DNA of 42,131 bases from positions 1 to 42,131 of the forward strand of contig DASUMP010000270.1 in NCBI GenBank assembly GCA_036277635.1, read 5' to 3'. A program made the translations under genes and the position numbers. Numbering within the stretch: the first letter of the stretch is position 1; each line of letters starts with the position of its first letter. Shown here in pieces: positions 34,297-41,571 of this stretch. The stretch comes from DASUMP01 sp036277635. GTDB lineage: Bacteria; Actinomycetota; Acidimicrobiia; IMCC26256; PALSA-610. Below the pieces are notes generated by a model that made no database searches, had not been told where the DNA came from, and saw only the letters and a list, made by a program, of their open reading frames with translations.

Positions 34297-35376
34297 TCAC
34301 ACGTCGATCCCGACGGCTGCGAACGCCGTGTCGAGTGCGCTCGGGTCGGGATCGGCGACGGCCTCGACGCCGTTCGGTCCGGCCAGGACGAAGGAGAGCC
34401 CGCCGGTCGACTTCTTGTCGCGCCGCATCACGACGAGCAGGTCGTCGGCGCGCAGACCGGGCGGTGCGTGAGTGGGGAGCCCGAGTGCGCCGACCACGCG
34501 CGCGTGGTGCTCGACCGCGGCGGGCGGGATGCGTTCGATCGCGCCCGCGAGGTGCCCGGCGAAGACGAGCCCGATCGCGACCGCTTCGCCGTGGCGCAGG
34601 TCGTAGCCCCCCACCGTCTCGAGCGCGTGCGCGAGCGTGTGTCCATAGTTCAGTGTGGCCCGCGCGCCGGTGCGTTCGTGCTCGTCGGCGCTCACCGCCG
34701 CCGCCTTCACCGCCGCGCTGCGGGCGATCACCGTCGCGAGCACGTCGGGGTCGCGCGCGCGCAGCGCGTCGGCCGATCGTTCGATGACGGCGGCGATCTC
34801 AGCGTCGCCCATGAGCGCGTACTTCGCGACCTCGCCGAGTCCGCTGCGGTACTCCGCGTCGGGGAGCGTCGCGAGCACACGCGGATCGGCGAGGACCGCG
34901 CGCGGCTGGTGGAACGCGCCGAGGAGGTTCTTGCCCTCGGGGAGGTTCACCCCGGTCTTGCCGCCGATCGCGGCGTCGACCATAGCGAGCAGCGACGTCG
35001 GGACCTGCACGACGTCGACGCCGCGCGCGTAGATCGCCGCGGCGAAGCCGGCGGTGTCGCCGACCATCCCCCCACCGAGCGCCACGATCGCGTCGGAGCG
35101 ACGCAGTCCCCACGTGGTCAGGTCGCGCGAGAGGCGCTCGACGGTGGCGAGGTCTTTGTGCTCCTCGCCGTCGCCGATGAGGAACACCTCGTGCGCGATC
35201 CCGGCCCCGTCGAGCACGCCTCGGATCGCGGGCGCGTGGTGCTCGGCGATCACGGCCTGGCTCACCACCGCGACGCGCGCGACGTCGGCGAGCACGGTCG
35301 CGAGCTCGTCGTGCGCGCCGGCGCCGACGACGACGTCGTAGGAGCGGGCGCCGAGGTGGACCGGCACGCGCGTCAC
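34297..35376 (-). CDS. aroB: 3-dehydroquinate synthase
   Basis: AroB cyclises DAHP to dehydroquinate with NAD and zinc. The 359-residue protein shows the NAD loop IVALGGGMVGDTAGFAAAIY, QVPTSLLAMVDAAIGGKTGV, NLPEGKNLLGAFHQPRAVLA, the metal ligand region RSGLGEVAKYALM and NYGHTLAHALE followed by LRHGEAVAIGL. GTG (35376-35374) overlaps the aroK stop as GTGA. Confidence 0.97.
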   Translation of the reverse strand: MTRVPVHLGARSYDVVVGAGAHDELATVLADVARVAVVSQAVIAEHHAPAIRGVLDGAGIAHEVFLIGDGEEHKDLATVERLSRDLTTWGLRRSDAIVALGGGMVGDTAGFAAAIYARGVDVVQVPTSLLAMVDAAIGGKTGVNLPEGKNLLGAFHQPRAVLADPRVLATLPDAEYRSGLGEVAKYALMGDAEIAAVIERSADALRARDPDVLATVIARSAAVKAAAVSADEHERTGARATLNYGHTLAHALETVGGYDLRHGEAVAIGLVFAGHLAGAIERIPPAAVEHHARVVGALGLPTHAPPGLRADDLLVVMRRDKKSTGGLSFVLAGPNGVEAVADPDPSALDTAFAAVGIDV

Positions 35377-35924
35377 GACACGCTCCGCTGGTCGGCGTGG
35401 CGCTGCGCTTCGTACTGTTCGAGGACGCGCGTCGCGACGTCGTCGGGGGTGCAGCCGTCGGTGTCGACCCGCACGTGGGCGACGGCCGCGTACGCGGGCT
35501 CGCGCAGCGCGTGCAGCCGTTCGAGCGCGCCGGGCGCGTCGCCCGCGAGGAGGGGGCGGTCGTCGGAACCCGCGACCCGAGCGGCGAGGACGCGGGGCGG
35601 CGCTTCCAGCCACACGACCACGCCGTGCTCGTGCAGCAGCCGCCGGTTGTCGGGATCGAGCGGCGCGCCGCCGCCGCACGCGATCACGAGCGGCGTGGGC
35701 GACGCGCACACGTCGGCGACCGCGAGCCGCTCGCGCGCGCGGAACCCGGGCTCGCCTTCCGCAGCGAAGATGTCGGCGACCGACGCGCCCGCCGCGGCGA
35801 CCACGACGTCGTCGGTATCGGTGAACGGCCGCGCCAGGCGCTCGGCGCACACCCGCCCGACCGTGGTCTTCCCCGCGCCCATCAGGCCGACCAGCACGAG
35901 GTGCCGCCGGGTCGCGGCGCTCAC
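35373..35924 (-). CDS. aroK: Shikimate kinase
   Basis: AroK phosphorylates shikimate. The 183-residue P-loop kinase has Walker A LVLVGLMGAGKTTVGRVCAE (about 9-28), the DTDD shikimate-binding site in RPFTDTDDVV, GEPGFRARERLAV, LVIACGGGAPLD and a lid region ARVAGSDDRPLLAG. GTG (35924-35922) overlaps the aroC stop as GTGA. Confidence 0.97.
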   Translation of the reverse strand: MSAATRRHLVLVGLMGAGKTTVGRVCAERLARPFTDTDDVVVAAAGASVADIFAAEGEPGFRARERLAVADVCASPTPLVIACGGGAPLDPDNRRLLHEHGVVVWLEAPPRVLAARVAGSDDRPLLAGDAPGALERLHALREPAYAAVAHVRVDTDGCTPDDVATRVLEQYEAQRHADQRSVS

Positions 35925-37084
35925 CGCAACGACGCTCGGTACGCGTCGTGGTTGCGGACCATCTCAGGGATGGAGTCGCCACCGAACTTCCGCAGCGCCT
36001 CCTGTGCGAGGACCCACGCGGTCATGGTCTCGGCGACCACGCCCGCCGCGGGCACCGCGGTGACGTCGGTGCGCTCCTTGAACGACACCGTCGACTCCTT
36101 CGTCTCCACGTCGACGGTCTGCAGCACCGGACGGTTCAGCGTGGCGAGCGGCTTCATCGCGACCTTCGCGACGAGCAGGGCGCCGGTGGTCATGCCCCCT
36201 TCGACGCCGCCGGCGCGGTCGCTCAACCGGACGTAGTCGGCGGTGTCGTCGTCCCACGCGATCGCGTCGTGGGCCTCGCTCCCCCGCCGGCCCGCGACGT
36301 CGAGACCGTCGCCGATCTCGACCGCCTTCATCGCCTGGATGCTCATGAGCGCCTGCGCGAGCAGCCCGTCGATGCGCCGGTCCCAGTGCACGTGCGATCC
36401 GAGGCCAGGAGGCACGCCGTAGCCGAGCACCTCGACCACGCCGCCGAGCGAGTCGCCCGCCTTCGCGGCCGCTTCGATCTCGGCGACCATGGCGGTCGCG
36501 GCGGCGGGGTCGAAGCACCGCACCTCCGACGCGTCGACCGCGTCGAGATCGTCGGGGGTCGGCCGGAGCCCCGACGACGCGCACGCGGCGCCGAGTTGCA
36601 CGACGTGGCTCAGGACGCGCACCCCGAGGTGGGAGAGCACCAGCTTCGCGAGCGTCCCGGCGACCACACGCGCCGCGGTCTCGCGCGCCGACGCGCGCTC
36701 GAGCACGTCGCGCGCGTCGGTGAAGCCGTACTTCTGCATGCCGACGAGATCGGCGTGCCCGGGACGCGGCTGGTGGAGCGGCGTCGCGGTTGCGCCGGGC
36801 GCGGCCGACATCTCCGCGTGCCACTTGTCGCTGCGGGTCCACTCGGTGTTGTGCACGAGCACCGCGACCGGCGAACCGAGGGTGCGCCCGTGACGGATCC
36901 CGCCGACGAGCTCGAGCGCGTCGACCTCGAAGCGCATGCGCGGTCCGCGCCCGTAGCCGAGACGCCGGCGCGCGAGCTCGCGGGCGATGTCGTCGACGAG
37001 AACGGGGAGTCCCGCGGGCAAGCCTTCGACGACGACCACGAGGGCCGGACCGTGCGACTCGCCGGCGGTCAGGAAGCGCAGCAC
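35921..37084 (-). CDS. aroC: Chorismate synthase
   Basis: AroC makes chorismate using reduced FMN. The 387-residue protein has MLRFLTAGESHGPALVVVVE, RRLGYGRGPRMRFEVDALEL, the PLHQPRPGHADLVGMQKYGF segment, RASARETAARVVAGTLAKL and DRAGGVEGGMTTGALLVAKV, all conserved signatures. It leads the nine-gene run aroC to DUF2017. GTG (37084-37082) follows GGAGG by 5 nt. Flavin need links it to the rib genes metabolically. Confidence 0.98.
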   Translation of the reverse strand: MLRFLTAGESHGPALVVVVEGLPAGLPVLVDDIARELARRRLGYGRGPRMRFEVDALELVGGIRHGRTLGSPVAVLVHNTEWTRSDKWHAEMSAAPGATATPLHQPRPGHADLVGMQKYGFTDARDVLERASARETAARVVAGTLAKLVLSHLGVRVLSHVVQLGAACASSGLRPTPDDLDAVDASEVRCFDPAAATAMVAEIEAAAKAGDSLGGVVEVLGYGVPPGLGSHVHWDRRIDGLLAQALMSIQAMKAVEIGDGLDVAGRRGSEAHDAIAWDDDTADYVRLSDRAGGVEGGMTTGALLVAKVAMKPLATLNRPVLQTVDVETKESTVSFKERTDVTAVPAAGVVAETMTAWVLAQEALRKFGGDSIPEMVRNHDAYRASLR

Positions 37085-37110
37085 GACGACCTCCGGCCGG
37101 AATCAGCCCC

Positions 37111-37116
37111 AGGATA
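37111..37116 (-). promoter_or_regulatory. Candidate -10 box of the aroC operon
   Basis: TATCCT on the minus strand lies 27 nt upstream of the aroC GTG. The best -35-like hexamer, GTGACA at 37135-37130, is only 13 nt away, too short for a standard promoter, so this is tentative. Confidence 0.3.
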
Positions 37117-37151
37117 CGGCACCCGACCGTGTCACCCGGGGCTGGACGCGA

Positions 37152-37178
37152 GCGGCCGCGCGTGTGACGCGCGGCCGC
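37152..37178 (-). terminator. GC-rich hairpin between the pil and aro operons
   Basis: GCGGCCGCGCGT (37152-37163) and ACGCGCGGCCGC (37167-37178) form a perfect 12-bp stem with a 3-nt loop, beginning 9 bases after the pilP-like stop. There is no T-tract. It probably ends or stabilises the pil transcript; it could work on either strand. Confidence 0.55.
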
Positions 37179-37187
37179 GCCGGGTCG

Positions 37188-37739
37188 CTACTTGATGACC
37201 TGTTCGCCTTCGCAGAGCTCGAACTGGGTGTCGCCGAAGAGGAACGTGCCGCAGCCCGCGTCGGGGTCGAGGTCGACGACCCGGTAGCTGTCGGCGAACA
37301 CCTGGCTCTCGCCCACCGTGTACACCGTGGAGCCGACCTGCACGCGCGCTTGGGGCGTGCCGTCGTCGGACTCGAAGACGTCGAGCACCGACACGACCTG
37401 ACCGCCGTCGGGATCGAAGCTCGGGCTCGTGGTCGGCGTCGTGGTGCCGCCACCGCCGCCGCCTCCGCTCGTGGTCGGGGTCGTGCCGCCACCGCCGGTG
37501 TCGACCGGCGTCGTGTCGAACGGCGGGTCGAACGGGTCGCGGGTCGCGAACACCTCGAAGGTGTCGATCGGCTCGGACGGCGGTGCGGTCGTGGTCGTCC
37601 CCGACGGACCCGAACCGCCGAGGTCCGCGCTCGCGTCGCCGCCGCTGTCGGCCGCGCCGCACGCGCCGAGCACCAGCGTGACCGCGAGTCCGAGGCCCGC
37701 GCCGATGATCCTGCTGCGCTCAACCCGACGCTTCGTCAC
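37188..37739 (-). CDS. PilP-like pilus assembly lipoprotein
   Basis: The 183-residue protein has a lipoprotein signal (positive MTKRRVERSR, hydrophobic core, lipobox LGAC with Cys27). A Gly/Thr/Pro-rich linker (about 36-110) carries the segment ATRDPFDPP (about 65-73), resembling the RDPF motif of PilP. A small beta domain (about 112-183) has QVVSVLDVFE, VQVGSTVYTVGESQVFADSY and two cysteines (163, 176) that may pair. Position right after PilO supports a PilP role linking the inner-membrane PilN-PilO complex outward, though a monoderm actinobacterium has no secretin. GTG (37739-37737) overlaps the pilO stop as GTGA. The PilP identification is inference from layout. Confidence 0.7.
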   Translation of the reverse strand: MTKRRVERSRIIGAGLGLAVTLVLGACGAADSGGDASADLGGSGPSGTTTTAPPSEPIDTFEVFATRDPFDPPFDTTPVDTGGGGTTPTTSGGGGGGGTTTPTTSPSFDPDGGQVVSVLDVFESDDGTPQARVQVGSTVYTVGESQVFADSYRVVDLDPDAGCGTFLFGDTQFELCEGEQVIK

Positions 37740-38362
37740 TGCGCTGCCCCCGTGGTCGTCGTCGTCGCTGCCGGCGCCGTCGTGGTGGTCGTCGCCACGC
37801 CGGGCTGCTGGGTCGTGAACATCCGCGCGGTCATGCTGACGGCGAGTCCCGACGAGTCGACGACCGCGCCGTCGGTCCCTTCACCGCCGGTGGAGCCACC
37901 GGTGACGTTCACACCCTCGACCACCACGAGGCGGTCGAAGTCTTCGAGCCGGTTGAGGTAGTCGAGGACCTGGAAGAACCCACCCTCGACGGTGATGTTG
38001 AGCCCGATCGTCGCGAAGCCGGTGCCCTGCGCGGCGGGTGGTGTCGGCGAGACCGAGATCCAGTCGATGCCCGATTGGTTCGCGAGGTCGTTCATCCCGA
38101 GGATGAAGCCGGCGAGGTCGGCGGTCGGCGGCACGAGACCGGAGAGCTTGGCGAGGTCGGCGTCGATCTCGGGCAGGTTCTCGTTGATGTCCTCGAGCCG
38201 CGCGAGCTGCGCCTGCAGCGCCTGCTGCTCGCCTTGCGCGGTCTCGAGCTCGACCTTCGCGTCGTCGAGCTGGTCGCCGCGCGGCGAGTAGACGAGGGTC
38301 CACCACAACGCGACGATGGCCACGGCGGCGACCGCGAACAGCGCTACTCCTCGGCGGTTCAC
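37736..38362 (-). CDS. pilO: Type IV pilus alignment protein PilO
   Basis: The 208-residue bitopic membrane protein has one N-terminal helix (about 5-24, GVALFAVAAVAIVALWWTLV), a coiled coil (about 30-75, LETAQGEQQALQAQLARLED) and a ferredoxin-like PilO domain (about 78-185: PPTADLAGFILGMNDLANQS, GFATIGLNITVEGGFFQVLD). It ends in a Thr/Ala-rich tail. PilO dimerises with PilN in the pilus alignment complex. GTG (38362-38360) overlaps the pilMN stop as GTGA. Confidence 0.88.
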   Translation of the reverse strand: MNRRGVALFAVAAVAIVALWWTLVYSPRGDQLDDAKVELETAQGEQQALQAQLARLEDINENLPEIDADLAKLSGLVPPTADLAGFILGMNDLANQSGIDWISVSPTPPAAQGTGFATIGLNITVEGGFFQVLDYLNRLEDFDRLVVVEGVNVTGGSTGGEGTDGAVVDSSGLAVSMTARMFTTQQPGVATTTTTAPAATTTTTGAAQ

Positions 38363-40122
38363 TGGCCGTCCTCCTGCGTCAGCTGCTCGAGCCGGTTGGA
38401 TCGAGCGGCGTCCGTGATCGTGCCGGTCGACGTGAACGTCACGATCTCACGCTCGTTCTCGGTCGCCGAGTTCGCCTGCGGCACCCAGATGTCGGCGAAC
38501 GACGGCATCGAGGCGATGCGCTGCAGCCACGCCGCGACCGACGGGAAGCCGAGACCGTTGGCGGTGATCGACACCGTGCCGCTGATCGCCGGCGTGACCG
38601 GCGGCGCGGTGGGGGTGTCGGTCGTCTCGCCCGCGGTGTCCTCGGTCGGCACCGTCGTACCCACCCCACCGACCGGACCCTGCTGGAGCGTGGCCTGGAA
38701 CGACGTGAGCCACACGTCGTTGGGGATGGTGCGCGAGATCTCCTGCAGCATCCGCGCCCACGACACGTCGCTCGCAAGCAGCGTGTTCAGCTGGGCCTCG
38801 AGCGCGTCGAGCTGATCGGCCTTGGCCTGTGCCTCGCTCAGCTGCTGGATGTCGTTCTGGATCCGGGTGTTCTGGGCGAGCACCGTGTCGCGCTCGTCCT
38901 TCGCGTCGTTGATCTCGTTCTGGCGAGCGAGGGTGGGCACCGCGAGGAGCGCCACCAGCACCGCAGCGGCGGCCGCGCCACCCGCGACCGTGCGCGACCG
39001 TGACACCGAGGTCGTGGTCGAACGTCGCCGACGTCCCCGCTGGGGCGACAGGTCGATGACGATGCCGCGGTCGGAGCCACCGAGCGCGAGGCCCACCGCG
39101 GCAGGCAGGTACGGATCGAGGCCGGGCAGCTCGTCTTCGGAGAAGCCGATGTCGCCGACGGCGAGCAGCTCGCGCGGGCGGGCCGCTTCGACCGGGACGC
39201 CGACGAGCGACGCGAGCCGGTCGTTGATGCCGGGGAGCTGGGCGCCGCCACCGGTGGTGACGACCCGCAGCAGGCGCGCGGCACCCGGCTGGTTGCGGTA
39301 GTAGTCGATCGAGCTGCGCACCTCGTCGAGGAGGAAGCCGAGCGGCCGCTCCATGGCGGTGCGGGCGCGCACGACGCTCTCGTCGTTCGACGTGCCGACC
39401 TGGCGCTTGATCGACTCGGCGCTCTCGAACGGCAGCTCGAGCTCGCTCGTGATCGCGTCGGTCAGCTCGCGTCCACCGGTGCCGAGCACGCGCACGAAGC
39501 GCGGCACGCCCTGTTCGTGGATCGTGACGCAGGTGACGCCGCCACCGAACGACACGATGCCCTCGGCGCCGGCTTCGCCGGTGGCCGGTCGGGCGAGCGC
39601 GCGCACGAGTGCGAGCGGGACGAGGTCGACGGCCTCGACGGGGAAGCCGCCACCTTCGACGGCCGACACGAGGCGTTCGACGGTGACGCGCTGCGCGGCG
39701 GCGAGCAGCACGCGCATGAGCGGTTCGCCGTCGGGCTCCGCCTCCGACACCGTGCCCTGCTCGAGGATCACGAAGTCGAGGACCGCGTCGTCGATCGGGA
39801 TCGGGATCAGCTCTTGGGCCTGGAAGCGCAGCGCGCCGGCGAGGTCTTCCTTCGACATCACCGGCATCTCGACCTGGCGGACGATCACGCGCGGGCTGGC
39901 GACACCGAGTCGCACCGGCACCTTGCGCAGTCCGACCTCGGCGCGCAGACGACCGACGGCTTCGGCGACGGCGGCCTCGTCGACCACCTCGCCTTCGTCC
40001 ATCGCGTCGCGCGGGAGCGCGACCTGTCCGAACGCGCGCAGCGATGCCGGCGCGCCCGAGGAGACCTCGGCGACCGTGACTGCGTTCGTCCCGACGTCGA
40101 GACCGATCAGGCGGCGGGCCAT
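38359..40122 (-). CDS. PilM-PilN fusion, type IV pilus assembly
   Basis: Residues 1-350 are PilM, an actin-like cytoplasmic ATP-binding protein: phosphate-1 loop LIGLDVGTNAVTVAEV, phosphate-2 IVSFGGGVTCVTI (about 189-201), adenosine loop TTGGGAQLPGIN (about 289-300). After a short join comes VIDLSPQR (about 355-362), matching the INLLPxR peptide with which PilN normally docks into PilM, then a basic stretch, one membrane helix (about 379-399), a coiled coil (about 402-450) and the periplasmic-side PilN domain (about 455-587). PilM and PilN are separate proteins in well-studied systems. The ATG (40122-40120) overlaps the HTH gene by 16 nt. No stop or frameshift separates the halves. Confidence 0.88.
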   Translation of the reverse strand: MARRLIGLDVGTNAVTVAEVSSGAPASLRAFGQVALPRDAMDEGEVVDEAAVAEAVGRLRAEVGLRKVPVRLGVASPRVIVRQVEMPVMSKEDLAGALRFQAQELIPIPIDDAVLDFVILEQGTVSEAEPDGEPLMRVLLAAAQRVTVERLVSAVEGGGFPVEAVDLVPLALVRALARPATGEAGAEGIVSFGGGVTCVTIHEQGVPRFVRVLGTGGRELTDAITSELELPFESAESIKRQVGTSNDESVVRARTAMERPLGFLLDEVRSSIDYYRNQPGAARLLRVVTTGGGAQLPGINDRLASLVGVPVEAARPRELLAVGDIGFSEDELPGLDPYLPAAVGLALGGSDRGIVIDLSPQRGRRRRSTTTSVSRSRTVAGGAAAAAVLVALLAVPTLARQNEINDAKDERDTVLAQNTRIQNDIQQLSEAQAKADQLDALEAQLNTLLASDVSWARMLQEISRTIPNDVWLTSFQATLQQGPVGGVGTTVPTEDTAGETTDTPTAPPVTPAISGTVSITANGLGFPSVAAWLQRIASMPSFADIWVPQANSATENEREIVTFTSTGTITDAARSNRLEQLTQEDGQ

Positions 40123-40310
40123 GCGCCACCCCCTCGCACCATGCGGACCTCGAGGTACTGGTCGAGGTCGGCTTCTCGGATCCGGAAGTGCTTGCCCACC
40201 CTGATCGCGGGGATCTGGCCCGCGCGGATCAGTCGGTAGACCGTCATTGTGGAGACCCGCATGGCGTCGGCGACCTCACGAACCGTGAGTAGCCGGTGCT
40301 CAACCGTCAC
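40107..40310 (-). CDS. Small excisionase-type HTH DNA-binding protein
   Basis: The 67-residue protein is a single winged-HTH unit of the excisionase/MerR-like DNA-binding family: LLTVREVADAMRVSTMTVYR (helix-turn-helix), RLIRAGQIPAIRVGKHFRI (wing) and READLDQYLEVR. The GTG (40310-40308) follows AGAGGGG by 6 nt. It is the first gene of the pilMN-pilO-pilP transcript and overlaps pilMN by 16 nt. Context suggests a regulator of this operon, possibly through the inverted repeats just upstream; this is untested. No recombinase is nearby, so an excisionase role is unlikely. Confidence 0.88.
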   Translation of the reverse strand: MTVEHRLLTVREVADAMRVSTMTVYRLIRAGQIPAIRVGKHFRIREADLDQYLEVRMVRGGGAWPAA

Positions 40311-40337
40311 GTTGAACCCCTCTGATCGACTCGGGCC

Positions 40338-40367
40338 ACAGTAAGTGTCCGAAACAACAATCGTCAA
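40338..40367 (-). promoter_or_regulatory. Promoter of the HTH-pilMN-pilO-pilP operon
   Basis: On the minus strand TTGACG (40367-40362) and TACTGT (40343-40338) are separated by 18 nt, the best sigma-70-like promoter in the window. The predicted start, about 40331, leaves a short leader of roughly 20 nt before the HTH gene GTG. The surrounding sequence is locally AT-richer than the rest of the window. Confidence 0.65.
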
Positions 40368-40373
40368 CGGGAA

Positions 40374-40433
40374 CCTCAACTTGAGGCCAGTCTCGACCTG
40401 AGGTCGAGAGCTGCCAGCGATCGCTCGACCTGA
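40374..40433. promoter_or_regulatory. Inverted-repeat cluster, candidate operators upstream of pil promoter
   Basis: Just upstream of the -35 box lie CCTCAA-C-TTGAGG (40374-40386) and CTCGACCT-G-AGGTCGAG (40392-40408), two odd-centred dyads whose centres are 20 bp apart. A further copy of CTCGACCTGA stands at 40424-40433, 32 bp from its first copy. Spacing near whole helical turns suggests protein binding on one face of the DNA. The binding protein is unknown. Confidence 0.6.
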
Positions 40434-40592
40434 CGGGCGAACGTCCTGGTGGGAGAAGCGCGTACCGGTGTTGATGCTGTGGCTATCGGCACCCCACCCC
40501 GGGTGACTGAACAGGGAAATAGGCCGCGCGGCCCATGTCCGTCTCCGGCGTCCCGCCCGCCTCGCCCCCGCACCGCACCGCACCGAATTCCG
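40434..40592. other. Non-coding stretch between operators and pilD 3' hairpin
   Basis: Part of the 350-bp gap between the HTH gene and pilD. I see no gene here. It contains a short period-5 tract (CCGCA three times, about 40569-40585), which is too small to call a repeat locus. No known riboswitch was recognised. Confidence 0.6.
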
Positions 40593-40641
40593 GCTTTGTG
40601 CGGTGAACGCGTCGCGAGACGACGCGTGGAGCGCACAAAGC
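40593..40641 (-). terminator. 49-nt two-tier hairpin 3' of pilD
   Basis: GCTTTGTGCG (40593-40602) pairs perfectly with CGCACAAAGC (40632-40641), and inside it ACGCGTCG (40607-40614) pairs with CGACGCGT (40620-40627), separated by a symmetric 4x4 internal loop and a 5-nt apical loop. It starts 20 nt after the pilD stop. There is no T-tract, so it may be an unconventional terminator or mRNA 3'-end stabiliser. Confidence 0.55.
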
Positions 40642-40660
40642 GGGGATCGCGTCGAGGCGG

Positions 40661-41503
40661 TCAGGTGGCGGTGAGGTCGCGGTACCAGTCGAGGATGGGC
40701 GTGCCGACGAGGACCATCGTCAGCGCGCCGGCGGCGAGGAACGGGCCGAACGGGATGTGCTGCTTGCGCGTGCGCAGCCGGGTCGCGATGAGCCCGATCC
40801 CGACGATCGAGCCGTAGAGGAACCCGAGGAACAGTCCGACGAGCAGCTCGCCCCATCCGAGCCAGCCGAGCGCGAGGCCGAGCAGGAACGAGAGGCGCAC
40901 GTCGCCGAAGCCCATCCCCCGCGGCGAGATCACGTGCACCACGAACATCGCCGAGAACGCGACGAGCGCCCCGAGCAGCGCGCGGCCGAGACTCCCCCAC
41001 TCGTCGTCACCAGCGGCGGCCACGACGAAGAGCGGCACGAGCAGGAACCCGACCGGGTACACGATCCGGTTCGGGATGAGGTAGTGCTCGAGGTCGATGA
41101 TCGACACCGCGAGGAGCGCGGCGGCGAACACGAGGTACGCGGGCAGCGCCCACGAGTCGTCGAAGCGCAGCGCCACGAGCGCGAACAACACGCCGGTCGC
41201 GAGCTCGACGAGCGGGTAGCGCGCGGAGATGCGCGCGCCGCAGTGGCGGCACTTCGCGCGCAGGAGCACCCACGACAGCACGGGGACGTTGTCGCGCGGC
41301 GCGATCGGCGTGTCGCACGACGGGCAGTGCGACGGCGGCGCCACCACCGACTCCTTGCGGGGCACCCGCCAGATCACGACGTTGAGGAACGAGCCGACCG
41401 CGAGCCCGAGCGCGGCACACACGACGACGACGAACGCGGTCACGAGGAGCAGTATCGGCCGCGCCGCCGTCGAGGTGACGGATTCGGCGGCGGGGACGAA
41501 CAC
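40661..41503 (-). CDS. pilD: Prepilin peptidase / N-methyltransferase (PilD type)
   Basis: The 280-residue polytopic membrane protein cleaves the pilin leader and methylates the new N terminus. The N-terminal cytoplasmic domain has the zinc-type cysteines CPSC (60, 63) and CRHC (85, 88) after SFLNVVIWRVP. The aspartic-protease residues are Asp137 in SIIDLEHYLIPN and Asp201 in MGFGDVRLSF. About seven to eight hydrophobic segments follow. The GTG at 41503-41501 is the start used here; a GTG giving MTAFVVVVCA would also fit. It is 68 bp after the pilin gene, whose product is its obvious substrate. Confidence 0.95.
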   Translation of the reverse strand: MFVPAAESVTSTAARPILLLVTAFVVVVCAALGLAVGSFLNVVIWRVPRKESVVAPPSHCPSCDTPIAPRDNVPVLSWVLLRAKCRHCGARISARYPLVELATGVLFALVALRFDDSWALPAYLVFAAALLAVSIIDLEHYLIPNRIVYPVGFLLVPLFVVAAAGDDEWGSLGRALLGALVAFSAMFVVHVISPRGMGFGDVRLSFLLGLALGWLGWGELLVGLFLGFLYGSIVGIGLIATRLRTRKQHIPFGPFLAAGALTMVLVGTPILDWYRDLTAT

Positions 41504-41517
41504 GCGCCGGACGCGAT

Positions 41518-41543
41518 GTGGCCCGGGGCGAACCCCGGGCCAC
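41518..41543 (-). terminator. Strong hairpin between pilin and pilD
   Basis: GTGGCCCGGGG (41518-41528) and CCCCGGGCCAC (41533-41543) form a perfect 11-bp stem; on the minus-strand RNA the loop is UUCG. It lies 28 nt after the pilin stop codon. With no U-tract it is likely an attenuator or 3'-end stabiliser that lets pilin mRNA outnumber pilD mRNA. Confidence 0.65.
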
Positions 41544-41571
41544 GATCACATTTCTGACTGGTGAAGTCGGC

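Noticed and set aside
37429..37500. Gly/Thr/Pro-rich low-complexity tract as a minisatellite
   Set aside because: It is in frame and encodes the flexible linker of the PilP-like lipoprotein; no exact repeat unit is maintained.
40569..40585. CCGCA tandem repeat as a repeat locus or CRISPR-like array
   Set aside because: Only about three copies of a 5-mer in GC-rich DNA; no spacers and no associated genes.
40311..40592. Possible cyclic di-GMP riboswitch ahead of pilus genes
   Set aside because: I looked for the conserved GGCAAACC and GACGCAAAGCC blocks on the minus strand and found neither; the only partial resemblance is GCACAAAGCCGG within the pilD 3' hairpin.
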